This document shows, piece by piece, positions 45,300 through 54,337 of a stretch of DNA of 64,000 bases. This DNA is from Caldalkalibacillus salinus. GTDB taxonomy: Bacteria > Bacillota > Bacilli > Caldalkalibacillales > JCM-10596. Position numbers and translations under genes: made by a program. The DNA lies in NCBI RefSeq assembly GCF_016745835.1, contig NZ_JAERVL010000018.1, positions 1-64,000 of the forward strand. The letters are read 5' to 3'. The notes below the pieces were generated by a model. It saw only the letters and a list, made by a program, of their open reading frames with translations, had not been told where the DNA came from and did no database searches. How positions within the stretch are numbered: position 1 is the stretch's first letter; each line of letters opens with the position of its first letter.

Positions 45300-46232
45300 T
45301 TAGTAATGAACCCAACGTTTACTCAGTTTGAAATTAATGATCGTGATCACTAATATGATGAGACCTAACACCCATGCCATGGCTGATGCGTATCCCATCT
45401 CCATGTAGCGGAACGCATTGAGGAACAGATAATAGACAACGGTGGTGGTCGCATAGTTTGGTCCCCCTTCAGTCATGATCATGAAACGTTGAAAATCTTG
45501 TAGGGCTGTAATCGTTGAAGTAATGAGCAAAAAGAAGGTCGTGGGTGAAATAGATGGAATTGTAATGTATCTGAATTTATTCCAACCATTCGCGCCATCA
45601 ATATCGGCGGCCTCATACAACGCAGGGTTAACAGATTGCAACGCCGCTAAGTATAGAATCATCCCCATACCTAAACCGCTCCAAACCCCTTGTATAATCA
45701 TGGCAGGCATCGCCCAGGTTTCACTACTTAACCACGCCGGCCCATCAATCCCGATGGAGCCAAGCATGATATTCAATAAACCGAAATCAGAGTTAAATAT
45801 CCATCTCCATAAAAGTGTTAAGGCCACAATTGAACAAACTGTGGGAAGAAAAAATGCTGTTCTAAAAAAAGACAGTCCTTTGATCTTCTGATTCAAAGCC
45901 ATAGCAATAATGAGCGAAAGGACGATACTCAGAGGAATCCCAAGTGCTGCGTAAAACGTGTTGATGATGGTCTTACGGAATAAATCATCTTCGAATAATA
46001 GACGTTTATAATTATCTAAACCGTTAAATACAGCAGGGTTATACAAGTCGAACGCAGTGAAACTGACATAGATTGAAAAAAGCATGGGTAAAAAGGCGAA
46101 CAACATAAATCCAAGAATAGGTGGAAGAACAAATAAATAGCCCCATAGATACTCCTCTTTTATGTTGAACCTCTTTCTTAAAGGCTTTTTTGGAGACTGT
46201 ACTTTTGTCTCCGTCGATATCTCAGGTTTCAT
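45300..46232 (-). CDS. araP: Arabino-oligosaccharide ABC transporter permease AraP
   Basis: A 310-residue permease of the MalF/AraP type. Six membrane segments follow a polar N-terminal tail; the EAA loop reads YEAADIDGANGWNKFRYITI. ATG 46232 has AGGAG 8 bases before it, better than GTG 46238. It pairs with AraQ and receives sugar from the lipoprotein AraN. It is preceded by a hairpin (46271-46312). Confidence 0.9.
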   Translation of the reverse strand: MKPEISTETKVQSPKKPLRKRFNIKEEYLWGYLFVLPPILGFMLFAFLPMLFSIYVSFTAFDLYNPAVFNGLDNYKRLLFEDDLFRKTIINTFYAALGIPLSIVLSLIIAMALNQKIKGLSFFRTAFFLPTVCSIVALTLLWRWIFNSDFGLLNIMLGSIGIDGPAWLSSETWAMPAMIIQGVWSGLGMGMILYLAALQSVNPALYEAADIDGANGWNKFRYITIPSISPTTFFLLITSTITALQDFQRFMIMTEGGPNYATTTVVYYLFLNAFRYMEMGYASAMAWVLGLIILVITIINFKLSKRWVHY

Positions 46233-46270
46233 TTTCACCTCTCCTTTTACCTACTGGGTCGTAGTGTAAC

Positions 46271-46312
46271 GGAATCTGGGTGTTCAGGGAATCCGCCTGC
46301 AGCGCAGATTCC
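46271..46312 (-). other. Stem-loop between araN and araP
   Basis: GGAATCTG and CAGATTCC form an 8-bp stem, with alternative inner pairing, in the 93-base gap. No T-run follows. Such a hairpin could stabilise the 3' end of araN mRNA so that the binding protein is made in excess over the permeases. Confidence 0.45.
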
Positions 46313-46325
46313 CCATGCTCTTGGA

Positions 46326-47696
46326 TTATTCCTCTTCAAATATTTCTGGATTGCCTTCTCTGAGTGCTTTATCAATCTCAGGTTTAATGTCATTCAAGAG
46401 ATCCTCAGCGGTGCGCTCTCCATCCCATAATTCACTTAAATATTGGTTAAGGTCATCCAGCCACTTATTGTTGGGGGTCAGTGCCCAAGGACCGGCCCTT
46501 TGGGTTTCAGCCGCCTGTATGAATACATGTGCATGCTCTGGTTTCTGACCCGGTTGTAGAAAGTCGTCCGTTTCTGCTAAAGACCTGTACGTCGGGATGG
46601 CAAAGCCTAATTCGGTTTGGATGCGTTGTCCTTCTTCTCCCGCGAGGTACTCAATTAATTGGAAAGCTTCATCAGCGTAGCGGGTGTCTTTATTAATCGC
46701 GTAGCCGACAGACCCTGACCAGCCCGAAGGCTCCCCCGTCTGCCCCACAGGGTAAGGCGCCACGTCCCAGTCAAAATCCAGCTTTCTATACGTTGGAACC
46801 ATCCAGCGCCCGTTAAACACCATAGCCACTCTACCGGTCTCAAACATTTGATCAGCGTCCATAGCATCTAAGCTTCTCGTACTTGGAGACACTTCATATT
46901 CATTCGTCAAATCTGCAACAAACTGCATCGCTTCTACCGCCTCAGGGGCGTTTAAGGTAAATTCCGTTTTGTCTTCACTCAGGATGTGACCCCCATTTGT
47001 CCAGACTAAACCTTCCCACCAAGCGGGACCTATACCGTATTGATCAACCTTACCATCTCCATTGGTATCTAACGTGAGCGCCTGTGCTACCTCGAGAAAC
47101 TCATCGAACGTCATGGGCTCATCCGGATCAGGGTAAGGAACACCAGACTCATCAAATAGATCCTTGTTGTAAAATAAAACAGAAGGTCCTATGTCTTTGG
47201 GTAAGGCGTAGAGATCCCCCTCCCCAAGCACTCGATCGTTAAATCTGTAGCGATCTAAAGCGGAATCCCACATATCGTCTTGGTTTATTCCACTTTGATC
47301 TACTCGGTCTTGGATATTAAGAAACAGACCCGCTTTAACCCAGCGTCCAAAATCACCGTCAGTGGCAAAAACAACGTCTGGTGCTGTTCCTCCCGCTAAC
47401 ATCGTGTTCATTTTTCCAGCATAATCATCGGGGATATGCACAATATTCACTGCCATATCAGGATTGTCTTCTTCAAAATTCTGTATTAACGCATTAAACA
47501 CCTCAAGTTCATCTGGAGAGCCCCAAGTGGATATGCTTATCTCCGTTACGCCATCTTCGTTCACACCACTGTCTTGCACCCCTCCACTCGTATCCTCACC
47601 ACCACCAGAAAAAACAGAACAACCTGTCAAACCTCCAACCACCATGAGCGCTACAATGAGCGGTAAAGCTCTGAGCCACGACACAGACCTCAGCAT
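46326..47696 (-). CDS. araN: Arabino-oligosaccharide-binding lipoprotein AraN
   Basis: A 456-residue extracellular solute-binding protein of cluster B. The signal peptide ends in the lipobox GLTGC (Cys26), followed by a Gly/Ser linker. The family signature is visible in DVVFATDGDFGRWVKAGLFL and GRVAMVFNGRW. It captures arabino-oligosaccharides outside and passes them to AraP-AraQ; the sugar is inferred from the flanking GH51 genes. AAAGGAGGG lies before ATG. The first GH51 gene ends 131 bases upstream without a terminator in between. Confidence 0.9.
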   Translation of the reverse strand: MLRSVSWLRALPLIVALMVVGGLTGCSVFSGGGEDTSGGVQDSGVNEDGVTEISISTWGSPDELEVFNALIQNFEEDNPDMAVNIVHIPDDYAGKMNTMLAGGTAPDVVFATDGDFGRWVKAGLFLNIQDRVDQSGINQDDMWDSALDRYRFNDRVLGEGDLYALPKDIGPSVLFYNKDLFDESGVPYPDPDEPMTFDEFLEVAQALTLDTNGDGKVDQYGIGPAWWEGLVWTNGGHILSEDKTEFTLNAPEAVEAMQFVADLTNEYEVSPSTRSLDAMDADQMFETGRVAMVFNGRWMVPTYRKLDFDWDVAPYPVGQTGEPSGWSGSVGYAINKDTRYADEAFQLIEYLAGEEGQRIQTELGFAIPTYRSLAETDDFLQPGQKPEHAHVFIQAAETQRAGPWALTPNNKWLDDLNQYLSELWDGERTAEDLLNDIKPEIDKALREGNPEIFEEE

Positions 47697-47826
47697 GTTA
47701 ACACCCTCCTTTTGATTTCATGTCACACCACATTTTTACTGCATATCGACCTTTATTGCAGACAAAATTTTAATTTTTCAAAATATTTTTTGCAAACCGA
47801 TGACCTTGGCCTATGTGTTAACTGTA

Positions 47827-49314
47827 TTACCTTAAAGTTAGCATGGCCACAGACATCGGAGGTAGTTTGACTGTTAACTTATGACCAGATAAACGAACGT
47901 CCTCAAAATTCTGTGGTGCTACATGGTCGGGTTTCTCGAACGTGTTGTGGGCGTTAGACTCATTCGCCGTTAATATCCGTCCTGCTACGTCCGATACTTT
48001 TTCAATCCCTCTTAAGTCAAGTGTCACTTCGCTTTCATCATGAGGATGAACATGACAGAGACTAATATTAACTGTACCGTCCTGATTTTTTGAAGCGTTT
48101 ACATTTACAGCCGGTATACTTTCTCCGTTGTATTCATAAGCCTGACTTGAAACGGTATCAACGGATAATCTAGTTGCACCTTGATGAACCTTAAACATTT
48201 CAAATACATGATAAGTAGGGGTTAAAATCATTTTATCTTTATCCGTTAAAATCATCGCTTGCAAAACATTCACCATTTGAGCGATATTAGCCATCTGTAC
48301 TCGATCATTATGGTTATGAAATATATGGAAGTGCAATCCAGCGACAAGTGCGTCACGTATCGTATTCTGCTGATATAAGAAGCCAGGATTCGTACCAGGT
48401 TCAACGTCAAACCATGTTCCCCATTCATCAATGATGAGACTTACCCTTTTTTGAGGATCGTATTGGTCCATAATCGTACTATGCTTGGTGATCAGTTCGT
48501 CGATATGTAAAGCTTTTTTCAAAGTGATAAACCACTGATCTTCACTTGGATCTGTAGCTGATCCTTTACCTTTCCAGAAATCTCCCGGAATCGTGTAGTA
48601 ATGAAGGCTTAGACCGTCCATGAGGTGAGCAGCTTCACGCATCAATACCTCTGTCCACCGATAGTCATCTACGTTGGCACCACCTGCAATTTTATAGATT
48701 TTATTTTCTCCATAGTTGCGGACGTAAGTTTGGTAACGGCGGTATAAATCAGCATAATACTCCGGGCGCATGTGCCCTCCACAGCCCCAGTTTTCGTTCC
48801 CCACTCCGAAATATGTTAAGGACCATGGTTCCTCTCTGCCATTTTGCTTGCGCCAATTGGCCATGGGAGACTCCCCGTCAAATGTCATATACTCTACCCA
48901 TTCTTGCATTTCTTGTACCGTTCCACTACCCACATTCCCACAGATGTACGGTTCACATTGTAATAGTTCACATAAAAGCATAAATTCGTGCGTACCAAAA
49001 TGATTGTTCTCAACCACGCCACCCCAGTGCGTATTGACCATCCTTTTTCGCTCTGAACGTGGTCCAACCCCATCCTTCCAATGGTATTCATCGGCAAAAC
49101 AACCACCAGGCCAGCGAAGGACAGGGATATCAAGGTTCCTCAGAGCTTCCAACACATCGTTTCTAATCCCTTTTGTATTGGGGATATCCGAATCTTCACC
49201 AACCCAAATGCCTTCATAAATGCAACGTCCAAGATGTTCTGAAAAATGTCCGTAAATGTTAGGGTTAATCTCACCCTTCTCTACGTCAAGATGAATAATC
49301 GCTTCATTTGACAA
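47827..49314 (-). CDS. Alpha-N-arabinofuranosidase, second GH51 enzyme
   Basis: A 495-residue GH51 protein with the acid/base Glu in [13 protein letters not shown] and the nucleophile Glu in [34 protein letters not shown] is the matching hallmark. It is only distantly similar to the abfA product and probably differs in linkage preference, like AbfA and Abf2 (XsaA) in Bacillus subtilis. No signal peptide. The start is TTG 49314 with AAGGAGGG about 7 bases before. It is the first gene of the operon and lies directly behind the AraR/cre-controlled promoter. Confidence 0.9.
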   Translation of the reverse strand: MSNEAIIHLDVEKGEINPNIYGHFSEHLGRCIYEGIWVGEDSDIPNTKGIRNDVLEALRNLDIPVLRWPGGCFADEYHWKDGVGPRSERKRMVNTHWGGVVENNHFGTHEFMLLCELLQCEPYICGNVGSGTVQEMQEWVEYMTFDGESPMANWRKQNGREEPWSLTYFGVGNENWGCGGHMRPEYYADLYRRYQTYVRNYGENKIYKIAGGANVDDYRWTEVLMREAAHLMDGLSLHYYTIPGDFWKGKGSATDPSEDQWFITLKKALHIDELITKHSTIMDQYDPQKRVSLIIDEWGTWFDVEPGTNPGFLYQQNTIRDALVAGLHFHIFHNHNDRVQMANIAQMVNVLQAMILTDKDKMILTPTYHVFEMFKVHQGATRLSVDTVSSQAYEYNGESIPAVNVNASKNQDGTVNISLCHVHPHDESEVTLDLRGIEKVSDVAGRILTANESNAHNTFEKPDHVAPQNFEDVRLSGHKLTVKLPPMSVAMLTLR

Positions 49315-49387
49315 GTGTAACCCTCCTTATTTTACTAGATTGACTAAATGCAACTACAAAGCATGACACTCGATACTCTGTAGTTTA

Positions 49388-49437
49388 AAATTGTACGTAC
49401 ATTTTACCACTGATGCATTGCGTTGTAAATGCTTACA
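49388..49437 (-). promoter_or_regulatory. Arabinan operon promoter with cre and AraR box
   Basis: On the minus strand -35 TTTACA (49429-49424), 17 bases, -10 TAAAAT (49406-49401). The -35 is part of TGTAAATGCTTACA (49424-49437), a palindrome that fits the CcpA cre consensus at 13 of 14 positions. The -10 and start region overlap AATTGTACGTACATTTT (49389-49405), which fits the AraR operator of Bacillus subtilis (core TTGTACGTACAA). The promoter would be off with glucose and on with arabinose. Confidence 0.75.
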
Positions 49438-49504
49438 TGTCTACTTTCACAGGATTATTTACGGTTCTAATTGTTATATAGAGAGGAAATTGTGATTTTA
49501 TCTA

Positions 49505-49522
49505 TAATTTGTCCGTATAACT
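49505..49522 (-). promoter_or_regulatory. Second, upstream AraR-like box
   Basis: ATAATTTGTCCGTATAAC resembles the AraR operator variant with core TTTGTCCGTAC. It lies about 116 bases from the first box, so looping between the two is possible. Confidence 0.5.
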
Positions 49523-49572
49523 ATTGGAGGAGGGTTTTGTTGAGGAGGATGAGGGGGTAAAAGAGGAGGCAT

Positions 49573-49626
49573 ATAAAAAGAGCCCTTCTACAGGCGACAT
49601 CCTCAATGTTGGATGATCCTGTCGAA
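49573..49626 (-). terminator. Terminator of the NERD gene
   Basis: TTC-ACAGG-ATCC / GGAT-CCTGT-GAA stem with bulges; on the minus strand GGGCTCTTTTT follows. It lies 20 bases after the stop at 49645. Confidence 0.65.
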
Positions 49627-49644
49627 GAACCATAAATAGAGGTA

Positions 49645-50412
49645 TCAATGAGATGTTTTTGTAGGTGAAGCAGGGCGACTTGTCCGACTTTGCGATGCTC
49701 TGTTGACGTGAGCTTGGCGTAATTTTGGATCGGTCACGTTGGACGCTTTTAAGGCCTCATGTACTTTCATGATGTCCGTTTCGCTTAGTGTCGGACCATT
49801 TTCTCTTTGTAGACTTATGACCTTTCTCTTAACAAACTCTGTCAATTCTGTATCATAGATCACCAATTCATGAGAGGTGATCTTTCTCAGAGATGGATCG
49901 ATTTTGAATCTCGCACGCATCGTAAAGGTCACGATTGAAATAATAGAAACATTTTCACTCGTAGGTAGGGTTTTGCTCACGATACGTTCAACCGCTTTAA
50001 TATGTCCATAATTCTGTCTTATCGGGTTATACAGGCTTCTTTTACCATTGACCGTCCAATATTTGTCCTTTTTCTGGCCTGCAATGTCACCAGCATAGTT
50101 TTTGGTTTCAATAACAAACACACCCGCTGGTGTCACAAGGACATGATCGGCTTGAGAGTAACCCGTTTTGGATTTTGAGTTTTCAAACATAGCATCATGT
50201 AGCATCTTATATGATTGGGGCATTTGTTCTAGTTGAATATTAATTTTATATTCTCCTAATTCTCCTTTTCTCTTAGATTGGTAGGGTTTACCCGAAGATT
50301 GGCGCCGTTTCCTTCCTTGCGCTGAAGTTCCTTTAGCTTTTCCCGATTGTGATACCTGCCTTTTGTCTTTTGGCTTTTGTCCAAATAACCATGCTAGTAT
50401 TTTGTTTAACAT
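49645..50412 (-). CDS. NERD domain protein
   Basis: A 255-residue protein. A short hydrophobic N-terminus (MLNKILAWLFG) and a basic Ser/Lys linker precede the NERD nuclease-related domain: GELGEYKINIQL, then DHVLVTPAGVFVIETKNYAG, with Asp and the E-x-K pair of PD-(D/E)xK nucleases. The tail is basic. The start is ATG 50412 with AAGGAG before it. Members are thought to process DNA or to act in plasmid and phage functions; the role is not known. Confidence 0.82.
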   Translation of the reverse strand: MLNKILAWLFGQKPKDKRQVSQSGKAKGTSAQGRKRRQSSGKPYQSKRKGELGEYKINIQLEQMPQSYKMLHDAMFENSKSKTGYSQADHVLVTPAGVFVIETKNYAGDIAGQKKDKYWTVNGKRSLYNPIRQNYGHIKAVERIVSKTLPTSENVSIISIVTFTMRARFKIDPSLRKITSHELVIYDTELTEFVKRKVISLQRENGPTLSETDIMKVHEALKASNVTDPKLRQAHVNRASQSRTSRPASPTKTSH

Positions 50413-50609
50413 CCTATTCTCCTTCCCCACACTTCAATGACACTGTGAATGATCCCATATTATAAATACAAACATGTGCCTTATTATTTTTATCGGATAT
50501 GGCTCACTTTTTTAAAACGTTTTAACCTTCTTTTCAGTCTAATGATTAGAAAAGATATAAAAACATCTTAGAGATAGCCATGATTGCCGTTGTACAAGGG
50601 GGGAAGTGT

Positions 50610-51125
50610 GTGGATATCGAAGAAAAAGTTCTTTTAGCCAAAAAGGGCAACGACGAGGCCTTATATGAACTTATTATCACTTACAAGGTTCAGCTATATT
50701 ACATCGCTTATGCTTATTTGAAAAATGAGACCGATGCCCTGGAGGCTATACAGGAGACCACATATCTGGCTTTTAAAAATATCAAAAAATTAAAAGAGCC
50801 CAGGTTCTTCAAAACTTGGTTAATTCGAATCCTATTAAATTACTGTCACGATGAACTGAAGCGTCGAAAACGGATGATCATACGAACGCCCGAGAAAGAA
50901 GATCAGGGCAAAGATCCGCATCACACTAGCCTTGAGTTAGAAGAAGAAATCCAAAAACTTCGTCCTCATTTTCAGGATGTGATTATCCTACGTTTTTATC
51001 GTGATTTACCTATTGCTGACATAGCTCATGTTCTCGATCGACCAGAAGGTACGGTGAAAACCTGGATACATCAGGCATTAAAGCAGTTAAAAAAACAAAT
51101 GAAAGGAGGTTCAACACATGGATGA
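50610..51125 (+). CDS. ECF-type RNA polymerase sigma factor
   Basis: A 171-residue sigma factor with region 2 (NDEALYELIITYKVQLYYIA, then AIQETTYLAFKNI) and region 4 (DVIILRFYRDLPIADIAHVL, GTVKTWIHQALKQLK). GTG 50610 is chosen because AAGGGGGG lies 6 bases before it. Its end overlaps the next gene by 8 bases; that gene encodes a membrane protein with the build of an anti-sigma factor. The closest type by eye is SigV/YlaC-like. The signal and regulon are unknown; it probably activates its own promoter. Confidence 0.82.
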   Translation: MDIEEKVLLAKKGNDEALYELIITYKVQLYYIAYAYLKNETDALEAIQETTYLAFKNIKKLKEPRFFKTWLIRILLNYCHDELKRRKRMIIRTPEKEDQGKDPHHTSLELEEEIQKLRPHFQDVIILRFYRDLPIADIAHVLDRPEGTVKTWIHQALKQLKKQMKGGSTHG

Positions 51126-52464
51126 CTTCAAGAACGTGACGGATCGCTTACAAGAAGATTCAAAAACACCCCAACTTCCGGATCAGTTAGATTGCTACAT
51201 TGCTAAAGGAATGACGAAGGCGCGTACACACAAAGGACGCATAACAAAACGTCGCTGGTTTGCTACAGCCATCGCATGTATGCTTATCATGGCCATGGTG
51301 ACATCCGTACGTGTGTCACCTGCGTTTGCCCAGTTCATTAGTCAGTTACCCGGGGGCCAAACTATTGTTGATTTGGTTCATTATGATAAAGGATTACAAG
51401 ACGCCCTTGATCATGATTATGCGATCCCTGTTGGTGTATCAGATGAGCATTTTGGGCTCCGTTTGACGATCGAAGGAATGACGATTGATGAGTCTCGCAT
51501 CGTTCTATTTTACTCTGTGACTAATAAAAGAGATTTTGAAACGGTCACTTTGAGTGCGCTTTCGTTCGGGGACACACTTAAGAAATACAGCCTTGGATTA
51601 GGCACCACTCACGATTTCACAGAAGAAAATACAGTCTATGGTAAGGTGGATATTCACCTATCTGAACAAGCTGAGCTCCCGGACGTTTTAGCTGTAGAGG
51701 CTAAACTTCGTGCAGAAAATGAGGCTCGTTACGTGGACACAAGTGATGTGTCATGGCGAATGGCGATCCCTATTGACCGTGCATCATTCGAAGGTTTACA
51801 GGAACACTTCGAACTTGACAAAACGGTTGAATTTGCTGGCCAAAAAGTGACATTCAAGGAAGTAACCATCTACCCTACACGCACGCTCCTTCGTGTCACC
51901 TATGATGAAGAGAATGAGTATCAAATCTTTAGTCTTGAAGGGTTATCGATGACAAACGAAAAAGGCCAGCGTTGGGAAATGACTTCTGAGGGTGTAACAG
52001 GTACACAGTATAGCGATGATGATCGAACCTATCACCTCGATAGCAGCTTCTTTCACGAGTCCGAGCATTTGTACCTTGAGGTCCCTCGAGTCAGAGCCCT
52101 ACCCAAAAGTGAAACAGAGATGATCATTGACACACACAAGGATGAGATCGTAAAAGCACCTAGAGGCTTGAACTTAGAGGTAACTTCCGAAGACTTGTCC
52201 GGCGTAAAGTGGTACGAATTTGAAGTTCCTCTCGACCCAACTTTTGACCGCACGGATATCACTTACCAATATATCGATCGTTCCGTTAAAAACAAGATGG
52301 GAGAAGAGGTGGCATATGTGAATGCTATCTCTGGCGGTTACAATGATGGAGAGGGACAATCCTTTGGGATAAAAAAACCTAACACAGCCGAAGAGCACAT
52401 CGTCCTCAAAATCATTGACTACCCCAACAGACTCCATGGTGACGTCCAGATTCAAATTAAATGA
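51118..52464 (+). CDS. DUF4179 membrane protein, likely anti-sigma factor
   Basis: A 448-residue protein with a cytoplasmic N-terminus of about 45 residues, one membrane segment (WFATAIACMLIMAMVTSV) and a large extracytoplasmic part. The first extracytoplasmic portion (QFISQLPGGQTIVDLVHYD, then LRLTIEGMTIDESRIVLFYS) is typical of DUF4179; a second beta domain follows. Genes of this type lie regularly behind ECF sigma genes and are thought to hold the sigma factor at the membrane. The 8-base overlap with the sigma gene supports this. Confidence 0.8.
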   Translation: MDDFKNVTDRLQEDSKTPQLPDQLDCYIAKGMTKARTHKGRITKRRWFATAIACMLIMAMVTSVRVSPAFAQFISQLPGGQTIVDLVHYDKGLQDALDHDYAIPVGVSDEHFGLRLTIEGMTIDESRIVLFYSVTNKRDFETVTLSALSFGDTLKKYSLGLGTTHDFTEENTVYGKVDIHLSEQAELPDVLAVEAKLRAENEARYVDTSDVSWRMAIPIDRASFEGLQEHFELDKTVEFAGQKVTFKEVTIYPTRTLLRVTYDEENEYQIFSLEGLSMTNEKGQRWEMTSEGVTGTQYSDDDRTYHLDSSFFHESEHLYLEVPRVRALPKSETEMIIDTHKDEIVKAPRGLNLEVTSEDLSGVKWYEFEVPLDPTFDRTDITYQYIDRSVKNKMGEEVAYVNAISGGYNDGEGQSFGIKKPNTAEEHIVLKIIDYPNRLHGDVQIQIK

Positions 52465-52478
52465 AAAAAAATCATACT

Positions 52479-52519
52479 AAAACGCGCAAAAGGCATTACA
52501 TCCCTTTGCGCGTTTTTTG
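52479..52519. terminator. Bidirectional terminator after the sigma/anti-sigma pair
   Basis: AAAACGCGCAAA-GG / CC-TTTGCGCGTTTT with an 8-base loop; TTTT(TT) on either side. It separates the convergent msrAB gene. Confidence 0.9.
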
Positions 52520-52613
52520 TTTCTCAAAGCCACTTTTTTTTCAATAAAACAAGGCAGTGCCTTTGACAATTAAGCAACGTCTTTTAACGCTTCACTTTTC
52601 TTCATTTTTATTT

Positions 52614-53582
52614 CTAATTTCTAAATAGAATCAGGAAGTCACCATAACCTTCTTTTTCTAGGTCTTCCTTAGGTATGAAACGTAAGGCCGCAGAGTTAAT
52701 ACAATAACGTAGGCCCTCAGGTCCAGGTCCGTCATCGAAGACATGTCCAAGATGAGAATCTGCATCTTTACTTCTTACTTCTGTACGCGTCATGTTATGG
52801 CTCAAATCCATGTTTTCCTTAATGACAGCATCAAGTATGGGTCGCGTAAAACTTGGCCATCCACAGCCAGCATCATATTGATCTTTAGAGCTAAATAGAG
52901 GTTCACCGGACACAATGTCAACATAAATCCCTTCTCCAGTGTTATTCCAATATTCATTTCGGAAGGGCGGTTCTGTCCCGTTCTCCTGTGTAACATAGTA
53001 TTGCATGTCTGTCAGTTTTTCTTTGAGATGGGAACGATCTTTGGACCAATGCTTTTTCAGAAACTCTTCTCGACCTGATCCTTTACGATACAACGCATAA
53101 CGAAATGCGTTCTTTTTATGAAAATCCTGATGGTAATCCTCTGCTGCATAGAATGTACTCGCTGGTAGGATTTTGGTCACAATCGGCTTTTTGAATTTGC
53201 CACTCTCTTCGAGTGCTTTTTTAGACGCTTCCGCTTTCTCTTTTTGCTCTTCTGTGTGACAAAAAATAACGGTTTGGTACGACTGACCCCTGTCAGCAAA
53301 CTGTCCACCTGGGTCTGTCGGGTCGATTTGTTGCCAATAAATATCTAATAGGTCTTCGTAGGGGAATCGTTTAGGATCGAACGTGATCTGTACTGCTTCG
53401 TAATGTCCCGTTGTTTCAGAACATACCTCTTGATACGTAGGATTCTCGGTATGTCCGCCTGTATAACCTGAAACCACACTGATAATACCGTCCATTTCTT
53501 CAAAAGGAGACACCATACACCAGAAGCATCCTCCGGCAAAAGTGGCTAGCTCCGTTTGTTGCTGAGACGTCTCTTCGCTCAT
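52614..53582 (-). CDS. msrAB: Peptide methionine sulfoxide reductase MsrA-MsrB fusion
   Basis: A 322-residue fusion. Residues 10-165 are MsrA with the catalytic Cys in FAGGCFWCM, reducing the S form of methionine sulfoxide. Residues 185-320 are MsrB ([32 protein letters not shown] with the catalytic Cys), reducing the R form. No signal peptide, so it repairs cytoplasmic proteins. The order MsrA-MsrB is the common one for fused enzymes. Confidence 0.93.
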   Translation of the reverse strand: MSEETSQQQTELATFAGGCFWCMVSPFEEMDGIISVVSGYTGGHTENPTYQEVCSETTGHYEAVQITFDPKRFPYEDLLDIYWQQIDPTDPGGQFADRGQSYQTVIFCHTEEQKEKAEASKKALEESGKFKKPIVTKILPASTFYAAEDYHQDFHKKNAFRYALYRKGSGREEFLKKHWSKDRSHLKEKLTDMQYYVTQENGTEPPFRNEYWNNTGEGIYVDIVSGEPLFSSKDQYDAGCGWPSFTRPILDAVIKENMDLSHNMTRTEVRSKDADSHLGHVFDDGPGPEGLRYCINSAALRFIPKEDLEKEGYGDFLILFRN

Positions 53583-53773
53583 ATCATCACCTCAAAACAC
53601 ATTTGTGTGTACGTTTTATTTATCTATAAGACTTTCCCTTACTAGATTCTACAATACCTTTACCTTTTACGTCATCTATGAGGTCTTCTACATGAAGACC
53701 CTTAAAGCCTTAATTAATTTAATCAATAAGAATAAGACGACAAACGGAAGGTGTGTGTCTCTCTGGTTGTCTG

Positions 53774-54337
53774 TTAATACTTTTTGCGATACTGGCGAGG
53801 CGTGAAGCCGGTATAGCGCTTAAACTTATGATAGAAACTAGACAAACTGAGGTACCCCACTTGATAACAAATCTGTGTATTATTAAATGATGTTGTTGAG
53901 AGAAGCGTTTTCGCTTTTTCAATCCTGAGAGCTTCAAGATATAAACGCGGGGTCCGTCCAGTTTTGTGCTTAAATACACGATTAAGATAAGACGGACTGG
54001 CCCCGACTACGTGAGCAAGATCTGCTAACGTTATGTCATCCTGGTAGTGTTGTTCGAGCATTTCTCTCACTTCAGTGACGAGTTCATGATGAGGGTCATA
54101 TTGCTCACCATGCTTTTGGGGCTGACACCTTTTACAGGGACGAAATCCTGCTTTTATGGCCTCGTTAGCTTCATCAAAAAAACATACGTTTTCAAAATGC
54201 GGGGTTTTAGACTGACATGACGGTCGACAGAAGATTTGCGTCGTTTTCACCGCATAGAGAAAACGTCCGTCAAACGTGTCATCACAAGCCACTACTGCTT
54301 CCCACATCACATTAGTTGATAGTTGAGCGTTTTTCAT
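53774..54337 (-). CDS. adaA: Methylphosphotriester-DNA methyltransferase / AraC-type activator AdaA
   Basis: A 187-residue protein. The N-terminal Ada zinc domain has four cysteines: CRPSCQSKTP and FRPCKRCQP; the first accepts methyl from DNA phosphotriesters. The C-terminal half is an AraC helix-turn-helix (ITLADLAHVVGASPSYLNRV, then ICYQVGYLSLSSFYHKFKRY). After methylation it activates adaptive-response genes. The adaB and alkA partners common nearby are absent. Its start, with AGGAGAGG before it, lies inside the 3' end of the permease gene (26-base overlap), so it is cotranscribed. Confidence 0.9.
   Translation of the reverse strand: MKNAQLSTNVMWEAVVACDDTFDGRFLYAVKTTQIFCRPSCQSKTPHFENVCFFDEANEAIKAGFRPCKRCQPQKHGEQYDPHHELVTEVREMLEQHYQDDITLADLAHVVGASPSYLNRVFKHKTGRTPRLYLEALRIEKAKTLLSTTSFNNTQICYQVGYLSLSSFYHKFKRYTGFTPRQYRKKY

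Noticed and set aside
50513-50543. ECF promoter AAAACG-N17-GTCTAA before the sigma gene
   Set aside because: The -10 resembles ECF boxes but the -35 does not contain a convincing AAC element in the right context; too weak to list.
53682-53700. Hairpin GGTCTTC / GAAGACC as adaA terminator
   Set aside because: The stem is perfect, but no T-run follows on either strand and it lies about 75 bases past the stop.
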